A DNA stretch of 64,000 bases, taken from assembly GCF_037975245.1 (NCBI RefSeq), contig NC_092582.1, positions 7,107,001 through 7,171,000 on the forward strand, given 5' to 3'. The DNA is from Apostichopus japonicus (lineage: Eukaryota; Echinodermata; Holothuroidea; Aspidochirotida; Stichopodidae). The notes beneath the pieces were generated by a model. That model ran no database searches. It was not told the DNA's origin and saw only the letters and a list, made by a program, of their open reading frames with translations. Position 1 is the stretch's first letter. Each line of letters begins with the position of its first letter. Positions 24,352 to 38,023 of the stretch are shown here, one piece after another. Made by a program: the position numbers and the translations under genes.

Positions 24352-27300
24352 TTAGAACCGAAGATGTCCTTTGCTCTTGACCATGTACCTGAGGAGAGAA
24401 GAAGTTCAATAAGGATCAATTTGTAGATTTGTATCATAAAACGCTGTATAGTAATCAATATTAAAAGAAATGCAAACCTTATTTACTGGCTAAAACGTAA
24501 AATGTCACAATCATACTTAGGACTCGTTCCAACAGGCCTTGCTTTGTGAGGTTACTATACTGGATCCTACTATAACCAAGAAAATCTCTGCTCATTCCAC
24601 ATAACTTTGTTCTCAGTTCCCTAGTCTTGTTTTGGTAAGAATCAGAACTGCTAACAGAATACAAATGTTTTAGTGTCATAGAAAATCGATTCTTGTGTAG
24701 GTCAGAATATTCTGCTTTTCTCTTTCACTTACACACTAATTTCAATACAAAAGAAAATATGTGGTTTTTAGAGTTGACGTAGTACCTCCACAAGACCCTT
24801 GTCATTTATGAATATTCATCACAGAAGCATAAGTTATGAACTCATAAGTAAATGTTCTTGATCATATAAGAAATTAATTATGGTAAAAGCTTGCTCTGAA
24901 AGAAAGTCAAACCAGTTTTGAATCTGACCAGCTATGAATATTCAGCTTTTTAGCATACTAATGATGAAGCTTATCCAATGTGAGAACTGACCCAAACTAT
25001 ACAAAAGCACTTATTGCCTACCAAATTTGCTATTATAATGAAAGTTTACTTTTGTTTTATTTGTTAGATATCAAATCCAGAAAAAAAGAATTGTGAATAT
25101 TTCTACAGACATCTTTGTAATATCGAAAATTATGAAAGTAACAAAAGATTGCTTAATTCAAAATATTTGAACATTGGCTGACAGACTAGCTCCATCTAAG
25201 ACAACTTGAAGTGAGCTAGACCAGATAAACCTGGTCTTGCATCAATTGCTTATAATTTAATGAATATAACTACTCTGTACAAGTCCTACATACTTACTTT
25301 TCTAATGAGTTCCAGAATTTAAGTAGCACAGCTCTGTCGTTGTGTCGTCTAGCTCTGTTGATATCCATGAGCTGAACGTTCCAATTAGCCACGTTCTTGT
25401 CCAAGGGCAGTTCGTCGTATTTCATGTGGAATGCCTTTACTGCAAGTAAATGAACGGGCGATACTTTATCTGATATTGCACGGGATAATCTTTCATCCTT
25501 ATAAAGCTACAAACAGTGAGGCAAAATTGCCAATATTGATAGAATTATTAATTACTAGTTGACTGCACCTTTATCTGGACAAGAAGAATAACTATACAAA
25601 ATTGAACAAAATATTGCACTATAATACTTGACTGGATCTTTTGAGCAATGAAATATGGTAATATGAAACGCAACCAGCGGGTACTATAATTTAGCAGTAT
25701 CAAACCTGACTGTTAAAGAATAGGTAAGGTACATTAAAATACAATCTGTGGGTTATTACTCCAATATTTTGATCCAGAGACAATGGAATAAGTTTTTGAA
25801 TTAAAACAATACATTAAATTTGTGGGACACAAATTTTTGTTTACCCCATTTAATATTACATAACTTGGCAATTCCATGTAAGTCAATTTTACTGAAACTA
25901 CACAGATGTCTTTGTTAGCTGAAGGGATAACCAAATATGCATGAATGTTACATGGCTCAGTCAGTATAATAGAAAGTGTCAATACCACTCAATATGCAGA
26001 ATTAAATGAAAGCACTTCAGCACTTACTTCTAGCAAAGATTTCTGTGGGTGATCCATCAGGCAGGACCCAAGGCCATCCTTTAAATTGCCAAGCTGGACC
26101 CTGGACAAACACAGCTACCACACGGTCCCTAAAAATCATAAGAAAATCCAAGTGAACTAAATCTATTAACAGCTGAACCTAAACTAGCAAGAAGAATTAA
26201 TTCACATACGGTCACTATGTTTTGCATTTAAGTGAACACATCTTGGGATGTTTATTAACGAGTGGATATCTTTCCAAGCTTGTAAGTGCTACCTGAAAAT
26301 GACAATTCCTTCTGCCATGTTCACTCTCCTCTCAGGCTTGTATTTCTTTAGAAAAAATTCAATGCCCTCTTCTAGCAACAGTTAGCTTATTAACCCTCCC
26401 CCACACAACCCACCCCATCCTGCCAGCTTTGAGTTCATTACTATACTCGCACAAAAGTTTTAATCATGCCCTTACCAATCTTGTGGGGTAAGTTTATTGA
26501 TTGTATCTATGACACGATATGGAACAGTACTACCATCTTCTTTTCGTCTTTGGATCAGCACTTCGTTTTCCTTTCGTGTTCCACCAATCTTTTTAGCCTC
26601 TGTTGTCACAAATCTGAAAAGAAATCATATCTCAAATTTAATATTTCCCTAGTACAACAGATAACTTCATCAAAATCTAATTGAATCCCAATTTTATATA
26701 ACATTATCAACCTTTACCTGCAATCAAAGTCATAAATACCAGCATCTTTCAACCAACAATCAAATGTATAGAACGATATCTTTCAACCTCAATTAAAATC
26801 AAATTCATATACAGGCCAGGAAAAAAGAGGTAACAAGGTAACCTCGTTCCCGGGAAATTTTAGTCACTCGCGGGAAATTTTGGAGCAGAGATAAAAAAAA
26901 AATTCTTCGTCACTCGCGGGAAATTTTGGAGCAGAGATAAAAAAATAAAATAACAGACAGCAAAAACATGAAGAGGGAGGAAGAAAAAAGAAAGATGGAA
27001 AGGGAAAAACGGGGGTTCCACAATGTCATTTACAGTTATCTTTCGCCACTTTTTTAATTTTTAAGATTTTTTGTACGAAAGATTGATATCTACGTATTGA
27101 AAGTATATTTTCTGGAGTAAACAATAGCCGATTAACGATATGAATATATCTGTACTATTCTTATGTATGTAGTTTATAATCGCGTATTTACGTAGCCCCT
27201 ATGTTACATTCTTATTGTCTGAAGTTCCAAACACGTGGTGACTTGTTGATAGTTAAAAACTTTTCATTGTGAACTTTTGAACTTGAAGGGGTTGCCCTAT

Positions 27301-30300
27301 TCCAATATCATGGAATAGTGGGGAACTCCCAATTTCTTTTTGTGTACGGATTACTAGTTTAATCCATGTGCGAACGTGATAATCTAATATCTTACGTCGA
27401 GTATGAATGAAGGATGGTGTGGGTTGCTTTTTTCCAAGGTTTGTGCTTTCCTTTTGGAAGTGTATGTTAAAATACAAAGGCCCTAATATAGCGTGTTATT
27501 TTTTATAACCGTGCGTGTAAGAGTATGTACAAACTGTAGCCTAGGCTATGCATATTGAATTTATGACATTGACAGTCTCGTAACTAAGTGCTTTGAACCA
27601 TAGATGAAAGTTGAGGAAAATACCAGTTGTAGTTACGATACCGGGATTCATGTTGCAACAAAACGACTCATGTGCTACCATAACATGGTTTAACACATGT
27701 GTAGTACACTGGCAATCACTGTAAAAATGGACCACCAAATCGCGTCAATTGGGTCTTCAATTTTCAAAAAGCTTCAGCTTCTGAGGGGGGCACATCCCCC
27801 CTAAGACACCCCCCTACATTGCGTTCCGCAGCGGGAAATCCGACTTCATCGAATTTATGTTCCAGGGGAAAAAACATTTTTGCTGACTGTGTTCATATAT
27901 CAGCACCTTTCTAACTAACCTTAAACCAATTTTATTGAATCATCTTTTCAAACTTACATTAATCACATTTACATTAATAACATCTTTCAGATTTTTATGT
28001 TAAACAAGTCTATATAACAGTACCTTCCAACCACACCTTGAAATCGAATTCATCTTTCAGTCTTACCTTAAGTCCTGAAGGAGGTCTTTAACATTGTACA
28101 ATGTGACCATGGACGTGGTTCCTGCAGGAACAATGATGATGGGGGTTCTGGAGACCCTCTTTTGTGGTGTGTGTGGCTTAGACGCCGCCTCTGGCCTAGG
28201 TCGAGGATCTGGGGTTGGAGTCTTCTTCGCAACACCTTCCTGTAATTAGAGAATAACCATTGATTAAATGTTGAACGGAATTAGAGCACCTCACAATTCA
28301 AGAGGAAAGAAATAGCAAGTAGTTTATATCCAAATAAATTGCAGATGATGCTTGGGTTCTTTTACTTTAACCTTAGTTTCAATAGGACAGGAAGTTGGAA
28401 CATTGCACCCATTGTGACCAAGGACATGTACAGTTAACACCAATTGTATGACCCTTACACTAGAGTTATATGGGCTTTGCTTTGTTGTATCAACCACTTG
28501 CAAACTCATAATTAGCCAGACACTTGTGGGATAACGGTTTCCAGAAAATATACTTTGGGCGCAGTATATAACTGCTGCCGACTGGAGGGATTGTCTCTGG
28601 GACATGTCATCATTGACCAGGGGCAATATAATGTCTGTAAAGCGCTTTGAGACCTATTGCTGGTGTAAAGCGCTATATAAAAATCAAATATTATATTATT
28701 ACTGTCCAAGAAAGTGAACACATGAACAACGTTTTGCTCAGAAACCTGGACCCACATAACAAGTTCATTGTGTTCAAGCATGGTAGTTTTCCTCATAGAC
28801 AGCTAAGAATGATACCAAATTCAATGCACACTGTAGCTTTCATGTATCGTATCTCATCAAAGTTTCACCAGAGGTTTACCAATTATTAACACAACCAAAC
28901 TAGAAGACACAAAGTTCCTACCGTAACAGACTTCAGCGAAATTCCGTGGTAAGTTTTCATGGTGTCGATGTCAAAACCGGATGTTTCTGCAAGAAGAAGG
29001 GAAAATGTTTAAAGCACCCTGGATTAAGTAAATATCACTACAAAATAAAGTTGTTGGTTATTTAAATGTTCCAAGTTTTAAATTATAATAAGAAAAGTAA
29101 AGAAACCCAAGTAATTTTCTATGTTAAAACAGCCCTTTTTGATCAATTTTGTGCCACTACTTCATACAACCAGAAAGCAAGTTGGCTTTGTGATTCCTTG
29201 CCATACTATCTGACTAATGTAGAGCAAGTGAGTTAAATTTGTCCAAGAAATAAGTGAGAATCAGAAGAGATTTGTAGCAATCCCTTGTGGGCATCAACCT
29301 TGCCATTCACTCATAACGATTTTACAGTATAGAATTTTAAACCAAAATGTTTCAATAACCAGAAACAACAGTCTTCTTATGTGAAGAATAGACACATTTA
29401 ACCAATTTTTAGCTAGCCATAACTGTAATATTTGATGCGATGTACATGATATGTTTAAACACTGTGAAATAGTTTTAAGAAAATGGCAAATTTTCCCCCA
29501 TTTGAGATAATAATAATAATAATACGCAGTTCTTATAAAGCACAAATACACACTTAAGTCTCAATGCGCTGATTATTAACCCCTGGTCATTGGTAACTTG
29601 TCACACCCACACACCAAAGTGTGCACAATTCAATCAATCTCTCCTGGGGCACCACAGTGCACCACAACCACGTGTCCCCCGGGGGACTTCCCACAGGGTG
29701 CAGCCACAAACCGGCGCACGCAACTATATTTACAAGTTACCTCGCAGGTCCCCATTTATACACCTGGGTGAAGAGAGGCAATGGAGATAAAGCGCCTTGC
29801 CCAAGGACACAACGCAATGATCTGGCCAGGGCTCGAACCTGTAATCCTTAGATCACAAGTCCACTGCCTTAACCACTTGACCACAACGCCCCCAAGAGAT
29901 AACCTATTGACCCCTTGAGCCAGTAATTCCCATTTGAGATGACCTGTTGACACCTTCAAGCTCAGAGGATGAAACCTGAAAGGAGGTTTAAGGGCACGTT
30001 TAGAGCAAGAGTATGAATTCTTAATCAGATCTCAGAAATTTTTGTTGAAAAGACCTATAGAAGAGCCCCTTCACAGAGTTAAACTGAACTGTATAACTAC
30101 ACTATGTTCACCACAATAAAACCATACCACTGGAGAATTAACAGATTACTTGTAACTTCCATTTTGGAGTTATCATATTTTAAAGGCTTTAAGACTTTGA
30201 TGCCTGTTGATCTCATGTGAGCTTTGACCTCTACCAATCTGCAAATCATGTATGAAGTTCAACAAAGATGTACTTTTTGAATTATCGTGTTCACAAAGTT

Positions 30301-33300
30301 TTCAAACTTTGACCTCCGTTGGCTCCAATGACCATTGAACTTCACAGAAAGCAATAGGGTTCTTGTACTCAATAAGACAGATCCACACACCAAGTATGAA
30401 ATTAATCTACCTTTAGCATTTTGAGTTACCTTGTTAGCAAGCAAGTGTCAGACACACACACCATTACCATCGCATAGATTCCTCAAAAACCTCATAAAAA
30501 TAGAGGTATAGAGTAATAATTTCATAATCAAGTAAAAACGACCCAGGTTTATACAAACCTTCTTTGCTCTTAAATCTTTCCTGATCGTAACGGTTGTATT
30601 GTCCTTGATTAGCCTGTCGCCTTGCCTGAAAACACAAGGAAATCAATTGTTTATGGTAGATTTACAGCAGAATGTCTTCAATGAGCAGGTCAATTATGTT
30701 CATGATGTTAGTACGTCATGACATAATATAAGCACATTAAAATCTTAATATTTTTTTTTTCTTTTCTTTTCTCATTTAGTTGGAGATTTACAATTCTTGC
30801 CAGGTGAGATCTGAAAAAAGTTACAACTTGGCGAATTCATCTTTGAGGAACTAGTTTTCATTTCATTTAGTATAGTTGATGTTGAGAGCAAAGCTAGGTA
30901 GTGAAAATATGGAGGGGTTGGGATGGAGGGGAGGGAAGCTACAAGATATAGTACAAACATGGAAATGAAAGAAATTACAAAAGAAAAAATATATCACAAC
31001 TCACACACACCAAGTAAACAAAATTTTTAAAACAACAAAATTATTATCTATGCAAGGATTTTAACCAGTGACCTCAGAATAAATGTACTGTAACTTGGTA
31101 GTTAAGGCTTTTACCAATGACCTTACATAGGGTTTTACCAGGGATCACTGCATAATACAGTCAATGCAACCCATGAAATATCACGGAAGGGATTTCCAAG
31201 GAAATAATAGTTTAAGTAAATCTGATATGCTCTATATTGCTAATTAGTTATTATCCAGTTAGTTTCCTCTTTTGCTTCTTAGTTAACCCAACAGTAGTTT
31301 TGTTATCATTCGGACAGTGTACCTGTTGTGATGGGGTCTGTTGTGGTTGGTGATGTGAACTGGAGGTGTGGCCACTGGAAGATGTTGTTTTGCCTTCTTC
31401 TTGCATTTTCACAGACTGCAGGATAGCAAAAATATTCTCTGAAAAAATCTGCAAGGAAACAGAGAAGAGATCATAACGTTATTTTAATATCGATGCTTGG
31501 TATCCCAATAACCATATCAGGTTTCTGCATCTTTTGTAAGATCTACCATAACACAACGATTGCTATTATTCACTTGATGATAAATGTATGTTAAACATCA
31601 TAATAATTTACTGTAAACTTTGTACGTGACGTTATCGCTAGACCTAATATAATAAATATATTCTTTCCCATAAAGGGCAGTGTAATGTGTTCTTTCCTCT
31701 TTGGAAACCTTTCGAGCTGATGCATACTGTAGTACAGTAACAAACAATTTTTTCATGGACCTGGAAGAGAGAGGATCTTTTCAGATACCTCATGCTTGCT
31801 TTCATGATACCACAAGGCTGGGAGATATTTTGCATTCTTTAACATTTTGGTGAAGCAATTTAGCATTTTGTTTATAATATGATTTATTGTTATATAGATG
31901 CAGTAAGAATGAGTTGTCTGGGTTTAGTAGCTCAATTACATAAAGCACTTCTTGCATTTGAGCAGATTTATACAATGATTAACTTCTTTTTCTGTGAGAT
32001 TTTTTTTTTATCTATTCATTATTAATGCCCATTACTTATTGGTACATTTGTAACACTGATACTGAATGTACAAGTATTACGTTAGATTTGAATGACATCA
32101 TTAGTTACTCACTAATTGACCTTACTACTGGTGAATTGAAATCAATAGAGGGTACTTTAGTTTAATCAAATGCAATATCCTTTGAAGAAAAATATATCAA
32201 GCATGTTGACTAAGATTACCGGAAGTTGGAGACTTTAAACACAACGAGTTGCTGCACAGAGCGTGACCAAGCAACGGTTGTCACTCTACCTGGCATTAAT
32301 GTACTGCGTCAGTAGAAAGTTATAAATACCTTTCCGTTGCTCCTTAAGACTGACGTTCTCGTTTTCCAGAGCCTCTCCCTGCTCATAATGTCTCTGGTGA
32401 TATCAACCTCTGCATCAATGAAACTCCTCTGTTCCAGGCTGGTCGTACCCAGATCATCTTCATCTGTTTTCACCGAACCTCTCTTTTTGGCTTTTCTCTT
32501 GGCTTTGATAGCTGCAATCCTTTCCACTGACATAGTTTTGGAAAGGGACCTATATTTGAGAGATGACCAATGATGTTACGGAGAGGGATATTATTGAAAA
32601 AAAAAATGTTGATGTTCTTCTCGTACAAATGAGTGTGTTACTTTGCTAAGCCCACCAGGGTTTTTATTGATGCACTATCTTTCACAGCTTGAAATTCATT
32701 TGTATATATTCTTTGTTTTTCTCTTGTAAAGTTGTGAAGAAACAAATAAAACTGAAATATGTATCAATTCAATATTTCTGAGAGAAAGTTGAAATTTTCA
32801 ATAAATAAGGACCTTTATGGAAACCAAATTTATAAAAGGCTTCTGTCTAAGATGATAAACATTTGGAAATGTATGGAAATGAAATGAACAGTATAGGCAT
32901 CAACACAAACATTTTAGAAAATAACTTATTTTCATACAATGAGTAATGTTATCAGGTGAGACTGGGATGTGCATTCAATGATTAACAATGGATGGAACAT
33001 CATATTGACAAAAACAATTTCAAAGTTGCCAGCATTTTACAACCAAAATGGAAGGGAGGGAAGGTGGAGGACCTGAGAAACCTTATTTATGGTGATGTTT
33101 TTTAAGAGAGTTCTATATATCAACCAAAGAAGTATTAAAATGTTTATTTTCAAACTAACCTGATGCTGTCGGTAGAGGCCAGAGCGCTTTCTTTCCGCTC
33201 TTCAAGCTTTTGAGCTAGCAGTTCCTACAAAAAAAGATTCATAATAAAGAATATTAATCATGTCTATCTAATAACATATCAAACTGAGAGATACTTTTAA

Positions 33301-36300
33301 TTTTCATCACCTTAATCCACCAGCCAAAAGTCACCTCTTCCATGCACATACCCTACACAAAGTACTGTATTAATAGATCACAGATATGTTAGGCTCTTGA
33401 AAGTTGGCCAATGTATGAACCAGGTGAAAGAACTACTGCTCAAGATAAAGTCAAGTAAACTAGCTGAGGCATTTCAACATCCAAGTTCAAAATATTATAA
33501 CATTGTATTTGAACTCCTTTTTAAAAAGCTACCTGCCTTTTGCTTTGCATCTTTCATTACAAATGTACAACATGAGACGATCTACAATCTCGACTCAGAT
33601 AAACTGTGATATTAATGAACGAGGGTACAAGCAGATGACTAAAGCAGTGACTCAAGTTAAGTACATGTTGTGTCCACTGAGCATGGACCACTCTAACAGT
33701 CAACATTTGCATTCTAGTTACTAATCTCAAAAGTGAAAAGTAACAACAAATCGAACATGAAAGTCTTTATCAAATGTGACAAACACTACCAGTCCTATGA
33801 AATATTGGACAATGGTTAATTGCTCAATGAGACAATGGATCATAACTGAATCTGAGGTTCACCAAAAAAAATCTATATTTAATACAGAGCTTGTTAAATG
33901 AAGCACACTGAGCCAACATCTTGCTTCACAGCTTGTTCCATTTTGCAATATTTAAAATTAAAAATTGACTATTTAAGAAAATAAGCTGTTGGGATATGAT
34001 ATATCAATACCAAACTTCAAACCAAATATTTTGCAGAATCAATGCAAAAACTACTTAAACCAAATTACCTGAATCCCAAATAGCATCTTTCAAGCCTTGC
34101 AAAGCTGAGGAAAAATTGTGACACTCACCTTACCTTGACGGACTTCTTCATCAAAGTGAACCTTCTTACCAGGATCAATTTGAGTGTCTTCACTGGGTCT
34201 CTTCACCTGTGCGGGCCGTGATAATATCTCCAGGGGAGCACTCTTGTCAATGCTAGTTGATGTAGCTAAAGCACAAAACCAAAAATATGATGATGTTAGC
34301 ATGAAAAGAATACAGATCATGTGAATGATAAATATGCACCTACATGTCTAAAGGGAAAAAAACCAACCAAGCAAGAAGTATGGGCATGTGAAAGTTGCAT
34401 CAAGATTGCTATCAATTTCTTCTAGTTACAGGTGTTGTTCTAAACACATAAAATTGAATAAAAAAAAAAAGTATCCTCTTCAAGAAATTTTCAATCTAAT
34501 TGAAGTACATGTCATATTCAGTCACTCCTTGAAGAACACATGTACAATCAAGGTAGTGGCATGCGACATTTACAGTATACCACTTTCTCATTAAGCACCT
34601 ACGGATCTTCAGAAAAAAAAGTATGGGCATGTGAAAGTTCAAGGTTCAAGATTGCTATCATTTTCTTTTGTTGCACATTTCATTCTAAATACTGTCCATC
34701 AAATTGATTAAAACACTGTCAACATAATATAAACATGATGCAGAAGAGAAAAATGTCTCCCTGTTTTCAATTATTACTTGCAGTATACTTCATACACTGT
34801 AACTCCTTGAAGAGAATGCATGTGCAATGAAGGTGGAGAGATGTGACATTTATACCACTTTCTCATCAGCATAATCAGCAATTACAATCTACTGTTAGGT
34901 AAACTGTGTGTTGTACACTAAGAAATTGACTACAGTCCAACAATCACCAGTGGAATTGTTTCATATTTTGTATAGTTATATTTATTATTATTATATACCT
35001 TGCAAAGAAGATGCTGACAACAGAAGGACCCGGTCCCTACCGTACCGTATGGTGTGCACAATATACAGTAGTTCCACTCTAGGTCCATGTTGCTTTACAA
35101 ATTCTTACCTACATTGCATTGCAAAATTGTGTATTTCTTAACCATGTAGCATTTCTATTAAGGCTACAATTTTCTGAAGAGGTTTGACGATTGAATTCTG
35201 AAATGGCTTGGCTACAATCTGATGGCACCATACAGAGTGGGTAAAGATGGGCCATAGTACTCAGAATTATTACCAGTTGCTTTATTCTACGAACATTGTA
35301 CAGGATTGATGAAACAAGACCATAAGTTCAAAGAATTGCCCCCAAAAAAGCTTAAAGCTTTTCACTTAAATGTGAAGTACACAATGTATTTGTACTGGGT
35401 TTGCCAGTTAATAACTATGGTATCAGAAACACAGAAGGAGTTTTTACCCGGCACATAGACCTTCCAGTGAGATTAAGGAGTGTCAAATTATGTGGAAATA
35501 ATATTACATGGCAAGGTCAGGGTAACACACAGTTTCAAGATCAAAGCAACACAAAATGCGACTATTACGAAAACCACAAGTCTAAATATGACATCTTTGC
35601 AGAAAATTAAAATATGAAGAGTGAGTCATTAACTAACCTACTTCCCCGTTCAAGTAGGCCAAGAGATCTCTCCTGTCTGGCCTACGAACCACAGGAATGT
35701 TGTCCGCCTAAAAGAAGAGAAGACAGTGTAATTTGTGTAAATTTTAAGGATCATTGCGGTGTTTTTGAGATGATCAAGATCCTCGTCTGCCAAGTTATGA
35801 GGTTGTTTCATGGTAATGCGGTTTATTTTAATACAGTGGGCAGCATTCAGCTATATAGAATTACGGTAATCATTTACACTAGAAAAATCCTTGGCTCGGT
35901 CAGAGTAAAAACAGTTTCAAGTTCAAATGCAACACAAAATGCAACTCTGACGAAACCACACATTTAAATATAAAGTTTTTGCAAAACTGCTGTCAGCAAA
36001 ACCTTAAGATCATCCAGGTTGTCCAACAGACACTAACGCTGACTAACGTTTTGAAACATCAGCTCTGAAGAGCATACTTAAGGACCACCTGGTGCTTGAA
36101 CTTTTACTCCCTAAATTATGTATTCACATCAGCTGCTGTCCAAAGTATGACAGCCACCTGCTTACTTTCATTTGATAAATTTACTTTTAAGACAGAAATG
36201 CATAGATTACTCACAGCTGTTCTTCTGACATACTGGGAGTGGTTGAGTTGGACATTCTTCAGGAGAAAGAGAATTGAATCTAAGGTGTAGTACTCTTTCT

Positions 36301-38023
36301 GAGATAATACGTCACGGCCAGTTCTGAAATAGGAAAAAATTTCATACTGCACAAGTTTGTAGAAATTTTCTGTAAACGGCAAACACCACCTCTAAACCAA
36401 TGTTCCTGTTCAATTAGTTGGGTGCGATATGTGTTCCATGTGCCGCATCAAACTTACATGTAAAGTCAGTAGCCTACATTCCCTGTACAGACAGAAATGT
36501 ACAGAATTCATAAGAAATATGACTGTAACTTGATGAATTTCAATTAAATACACCTGGAGAAACAATCTCCTGTAGTGTCACATTTTTTTCTCTATACTGC
36601 AGTTACAAAACTAAAATTAACCAAGTACTGTAGGCAGTTGTCAGGCTCTAAACGTTACTTTTCACAGTTAAAAATCTTGGGTCAAGATTGCAATCCAATC
36701 CTACTCTTTTAGTTACAGGCTTCATTCTAAATACTGTACATCAAGTTGAATATAAAATAATGTTTCCTTTTGAACAAACTAATTGTGAAGCAATAAGAGG
36801 AATTATGTCAACCTATAGTTTTCAAGGTCTTTAGATTAAAACATTCAGATGACCTCCATATTTACATACTGTAGTTGGCAATCACCGTGAACTAGTACTA
36901 GTAGTAATACCGTCCACAGGAGCAACTGCAGAATGCCACACAACCCACTTAATCCATTTGAAACAAATTGCTTTGAAGTCAGTTGAAACAATAGCAAGTT
37001 CTCTGGTTCCTATAACACATTGGTTTTGCCATGAAGAATGAAAAAACACATGTACAGTACGTATGAGACCTTTTCCAATGTGAGTCCAACCAGAGTTTCT
37101 TCAGTGGCACTGTTGCCTACTCTGTCAACAATGCCAAGTCAAGTATTTTAAGTATTACCATTTTGTCCAGAAGACTGTTCATGATGTTCAACTGTTAGTT
37201 GCTTTGCTGCGGCACTGGCTACCATGCCACATGAAATGTTTTAAGTAGGCTACCATCAGTTTGCACGTAACTGTGTTCAAAAGTATTCTTCAGTGTGAAT
37301 TTTTGAAGTTGACAATGGAGCCAATCTATGGCCTAACTTTAGAATCCGTATCATATGAATGGGAAAGCTGACTTCGAATCGGCAAAATAAGGTTAGGGGT
37401 TAGAAAGTAGGGTTAAGGAGTAGGGTTAGGGGTTAGGAATTAGGGTTAGGAAGTAGGGAATATGGTTAGGGGTTAGGGAGTAGGGTAAGGAAGTAGGGAA
37501 TAGGGTTAGGGATTAGGAAGTAGGGTCAATTGGTACGGATTCTAAATTAGTACCCAATCTATTCCAACCGCAGAATGTTGACAACAGACAACGGAGCAAG
37601 AGTAGCCGGCTACGGAGTGTGTTGTTGAATCTAAGCATCATTGCATTCTGCAAAAGCACCATCAGGTCAATAGGGTTATTCAATCTAAGGCCTTGTCTAG
37701 ACTATGTGAATCTTAAAGTTACTTAGGCTAGCATTACTTCAAACACTATTTGCAGTGTAATCCGTTTAGGACTAGGCTGAATTATGTAATAAGTTTAACG
37801 TTAGGCCTTACGTTAGGCCTTACGTTGTGCATCTCTCTCTGACTAGGCCTAGGTCACAATAGCCTACTGCAATAACATACAACGTTAATCACCCGTATAT
37901 GACGTAGTTTGTCTTAGCATCTTTCGGCCAAGAAAATTCGCCAAACAGGACTTGATCATCTTTCTCAATTATCTTCTTCTTGTTGATATTGTACTGACGC
38001 AGAATGCTAAGAACATCAGCCAT
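24352..38023 (-). CDS. CDC73: CDC73 / parafibromin, PAF1 complex subunit
   Basis: Complete gene with 14 coding exons, minus strand: 37893-38023, 36215-36323, 35638-35707, 34129-34265, 33160-33224, 32330-32549, 31323-31448, 30559-30625, 28922-28986, 28067-28239, 26476-26613, 26028-26128, 25298-25439, 24352-24388. They sum to 1581 bases (526 residues; the human protein is 531). All introns are GT-AG and every junction keeps frame. The start is fixed by [13 protein letters not shown]; landmarks follow in order: [65 protein letters not shown]-like [64 protein letters not shown], and a terminal GHLRF. The last three exons form the Ras-like C-terminal domain. Family role: nuclear PAF1 complex, which promotes Pol II elongation and histone modification, and tumour suppression in humans. 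Exon 31323-31448 (Ser/His/Gln-rich) is the least conserved. Introns hold SINEs, a hAT-like element and a telomere-like element. Confidence 0.98.
26822..27891. mobile_element. hAT-like element in a CDC73 intron
   Basis: A 1070 bp insertion between the CDC73 exons at 26476-26613 and 28067-28239. It is flanked by the 8 bp direct repeat TTCATATA (26814-26821 and 27892-27899). It begins CAGGCCAGGAAAAAAG; the right end read inward is CACAGTCAGCAAAAATG, a weak inverted match. Near the left end a unit with GTCACTCGCGGGAAATTTTG and GAGCAGAGATAAAAAA is present twice. No transposase frame. The duplication is convincing; the superfamily call is less so. Confidence 0.55.
28633..28702 (+). mobile_element. 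SINE 3' region
   Basis: TGTAAAGCGCTTTGAGACC and then TGGTGTAAAGCGCTATATAA, followed by an AT-rich ATTATATTATTA tail. This paired AAAGCGCT motif with a TTA-rich tail is common at the 3' end of SINEs in fish and marine invertebrates. The 5' limit is unclear (perhaps near 28520). It lies in a CDC73 intron. Confidence 0.55.
29507..29893 (-). mobile_element. tRNA-derived SINE
   Basis: Read on the minus strand it starts GGGGGCGTTGTGGTCAAGTG, with an A-box-like GTGGTCAAGTGGTTAAGGC and a B-box-like GGTTCGAGCCC. A conserved body follows (CCTTGGGCAAGGCGCTTTA, then CTCTTCACCCAGGTGTATAA). It ends in a short ATT microsatellite at 29507-29525. About 385 bp, in a CDC73 intron. The head has the form of a tRNA but lies within the longer SINE and has no independent tRNA fold, so I do not call a tRNA gene. 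Confidence 0.8.
30195..30470. repeat. diverged copy of the ~130 bp repeat family
   Basis: It matches the array at 6236-6900: CTTTGACCTCTACCAA, TTATCGTGTTCACAAAGTTT, TCAAACTTTGACCTCCGTT, GGTTCTTGTACTCAATA, ATCCACACACCAAGTATGAA, and an ending ACACACACACCATTACCATC. About two units, in a CDC73 intron. Confidence 0.6.
34378..34880. repeat. tandem pair of ~240 bp diverged segments
   Basis: Segments starting at 34378 and 34618 both open AAGTATGGGCATGTGAAAGT, continue with AAGATTGCTATCA and CATTCTAAA or similar, and end with CTCCTTGAAGA, CATGT(A/G)CAAT, GACATTTA and ACCACTTTCTCAT. A further partial copy lies at about 36680-36760. All are in CDC73 introns; no coding signal. Confidence 0.6.
37330..37553. 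mobile_element. short inverted-repeat element with telomere-like core
   Basis: 224 bp bounded by the direct repeat CCAATCTAT (37321-37329 and 37554-37562). The inverted ends share TTTAGAATCCGTA / TACGGATTCTAAA. The interior (37388-37527) is a degenerate TTAGGG array with variants such as TTAGGGGTTAGG and GGAAGTAGGG. A 9 bp duplication suggests a Mutator-like transposase. It lies in CDC73 intron 1. Confidence 0.65.

Noticed and set aside
29820-29893. tRNA gene
   Set aside because: The A- and B-box-like sequences are the head of a tRNA-derived SINE with a long conserved body and microsatellite tail.
37388-37527. Ancient telomere or chromosome-fusion scar
   Set aside because: The telomere-like repeats are enclosed by inverted repeats and a 9 bp duplication, so transposition explains them better.
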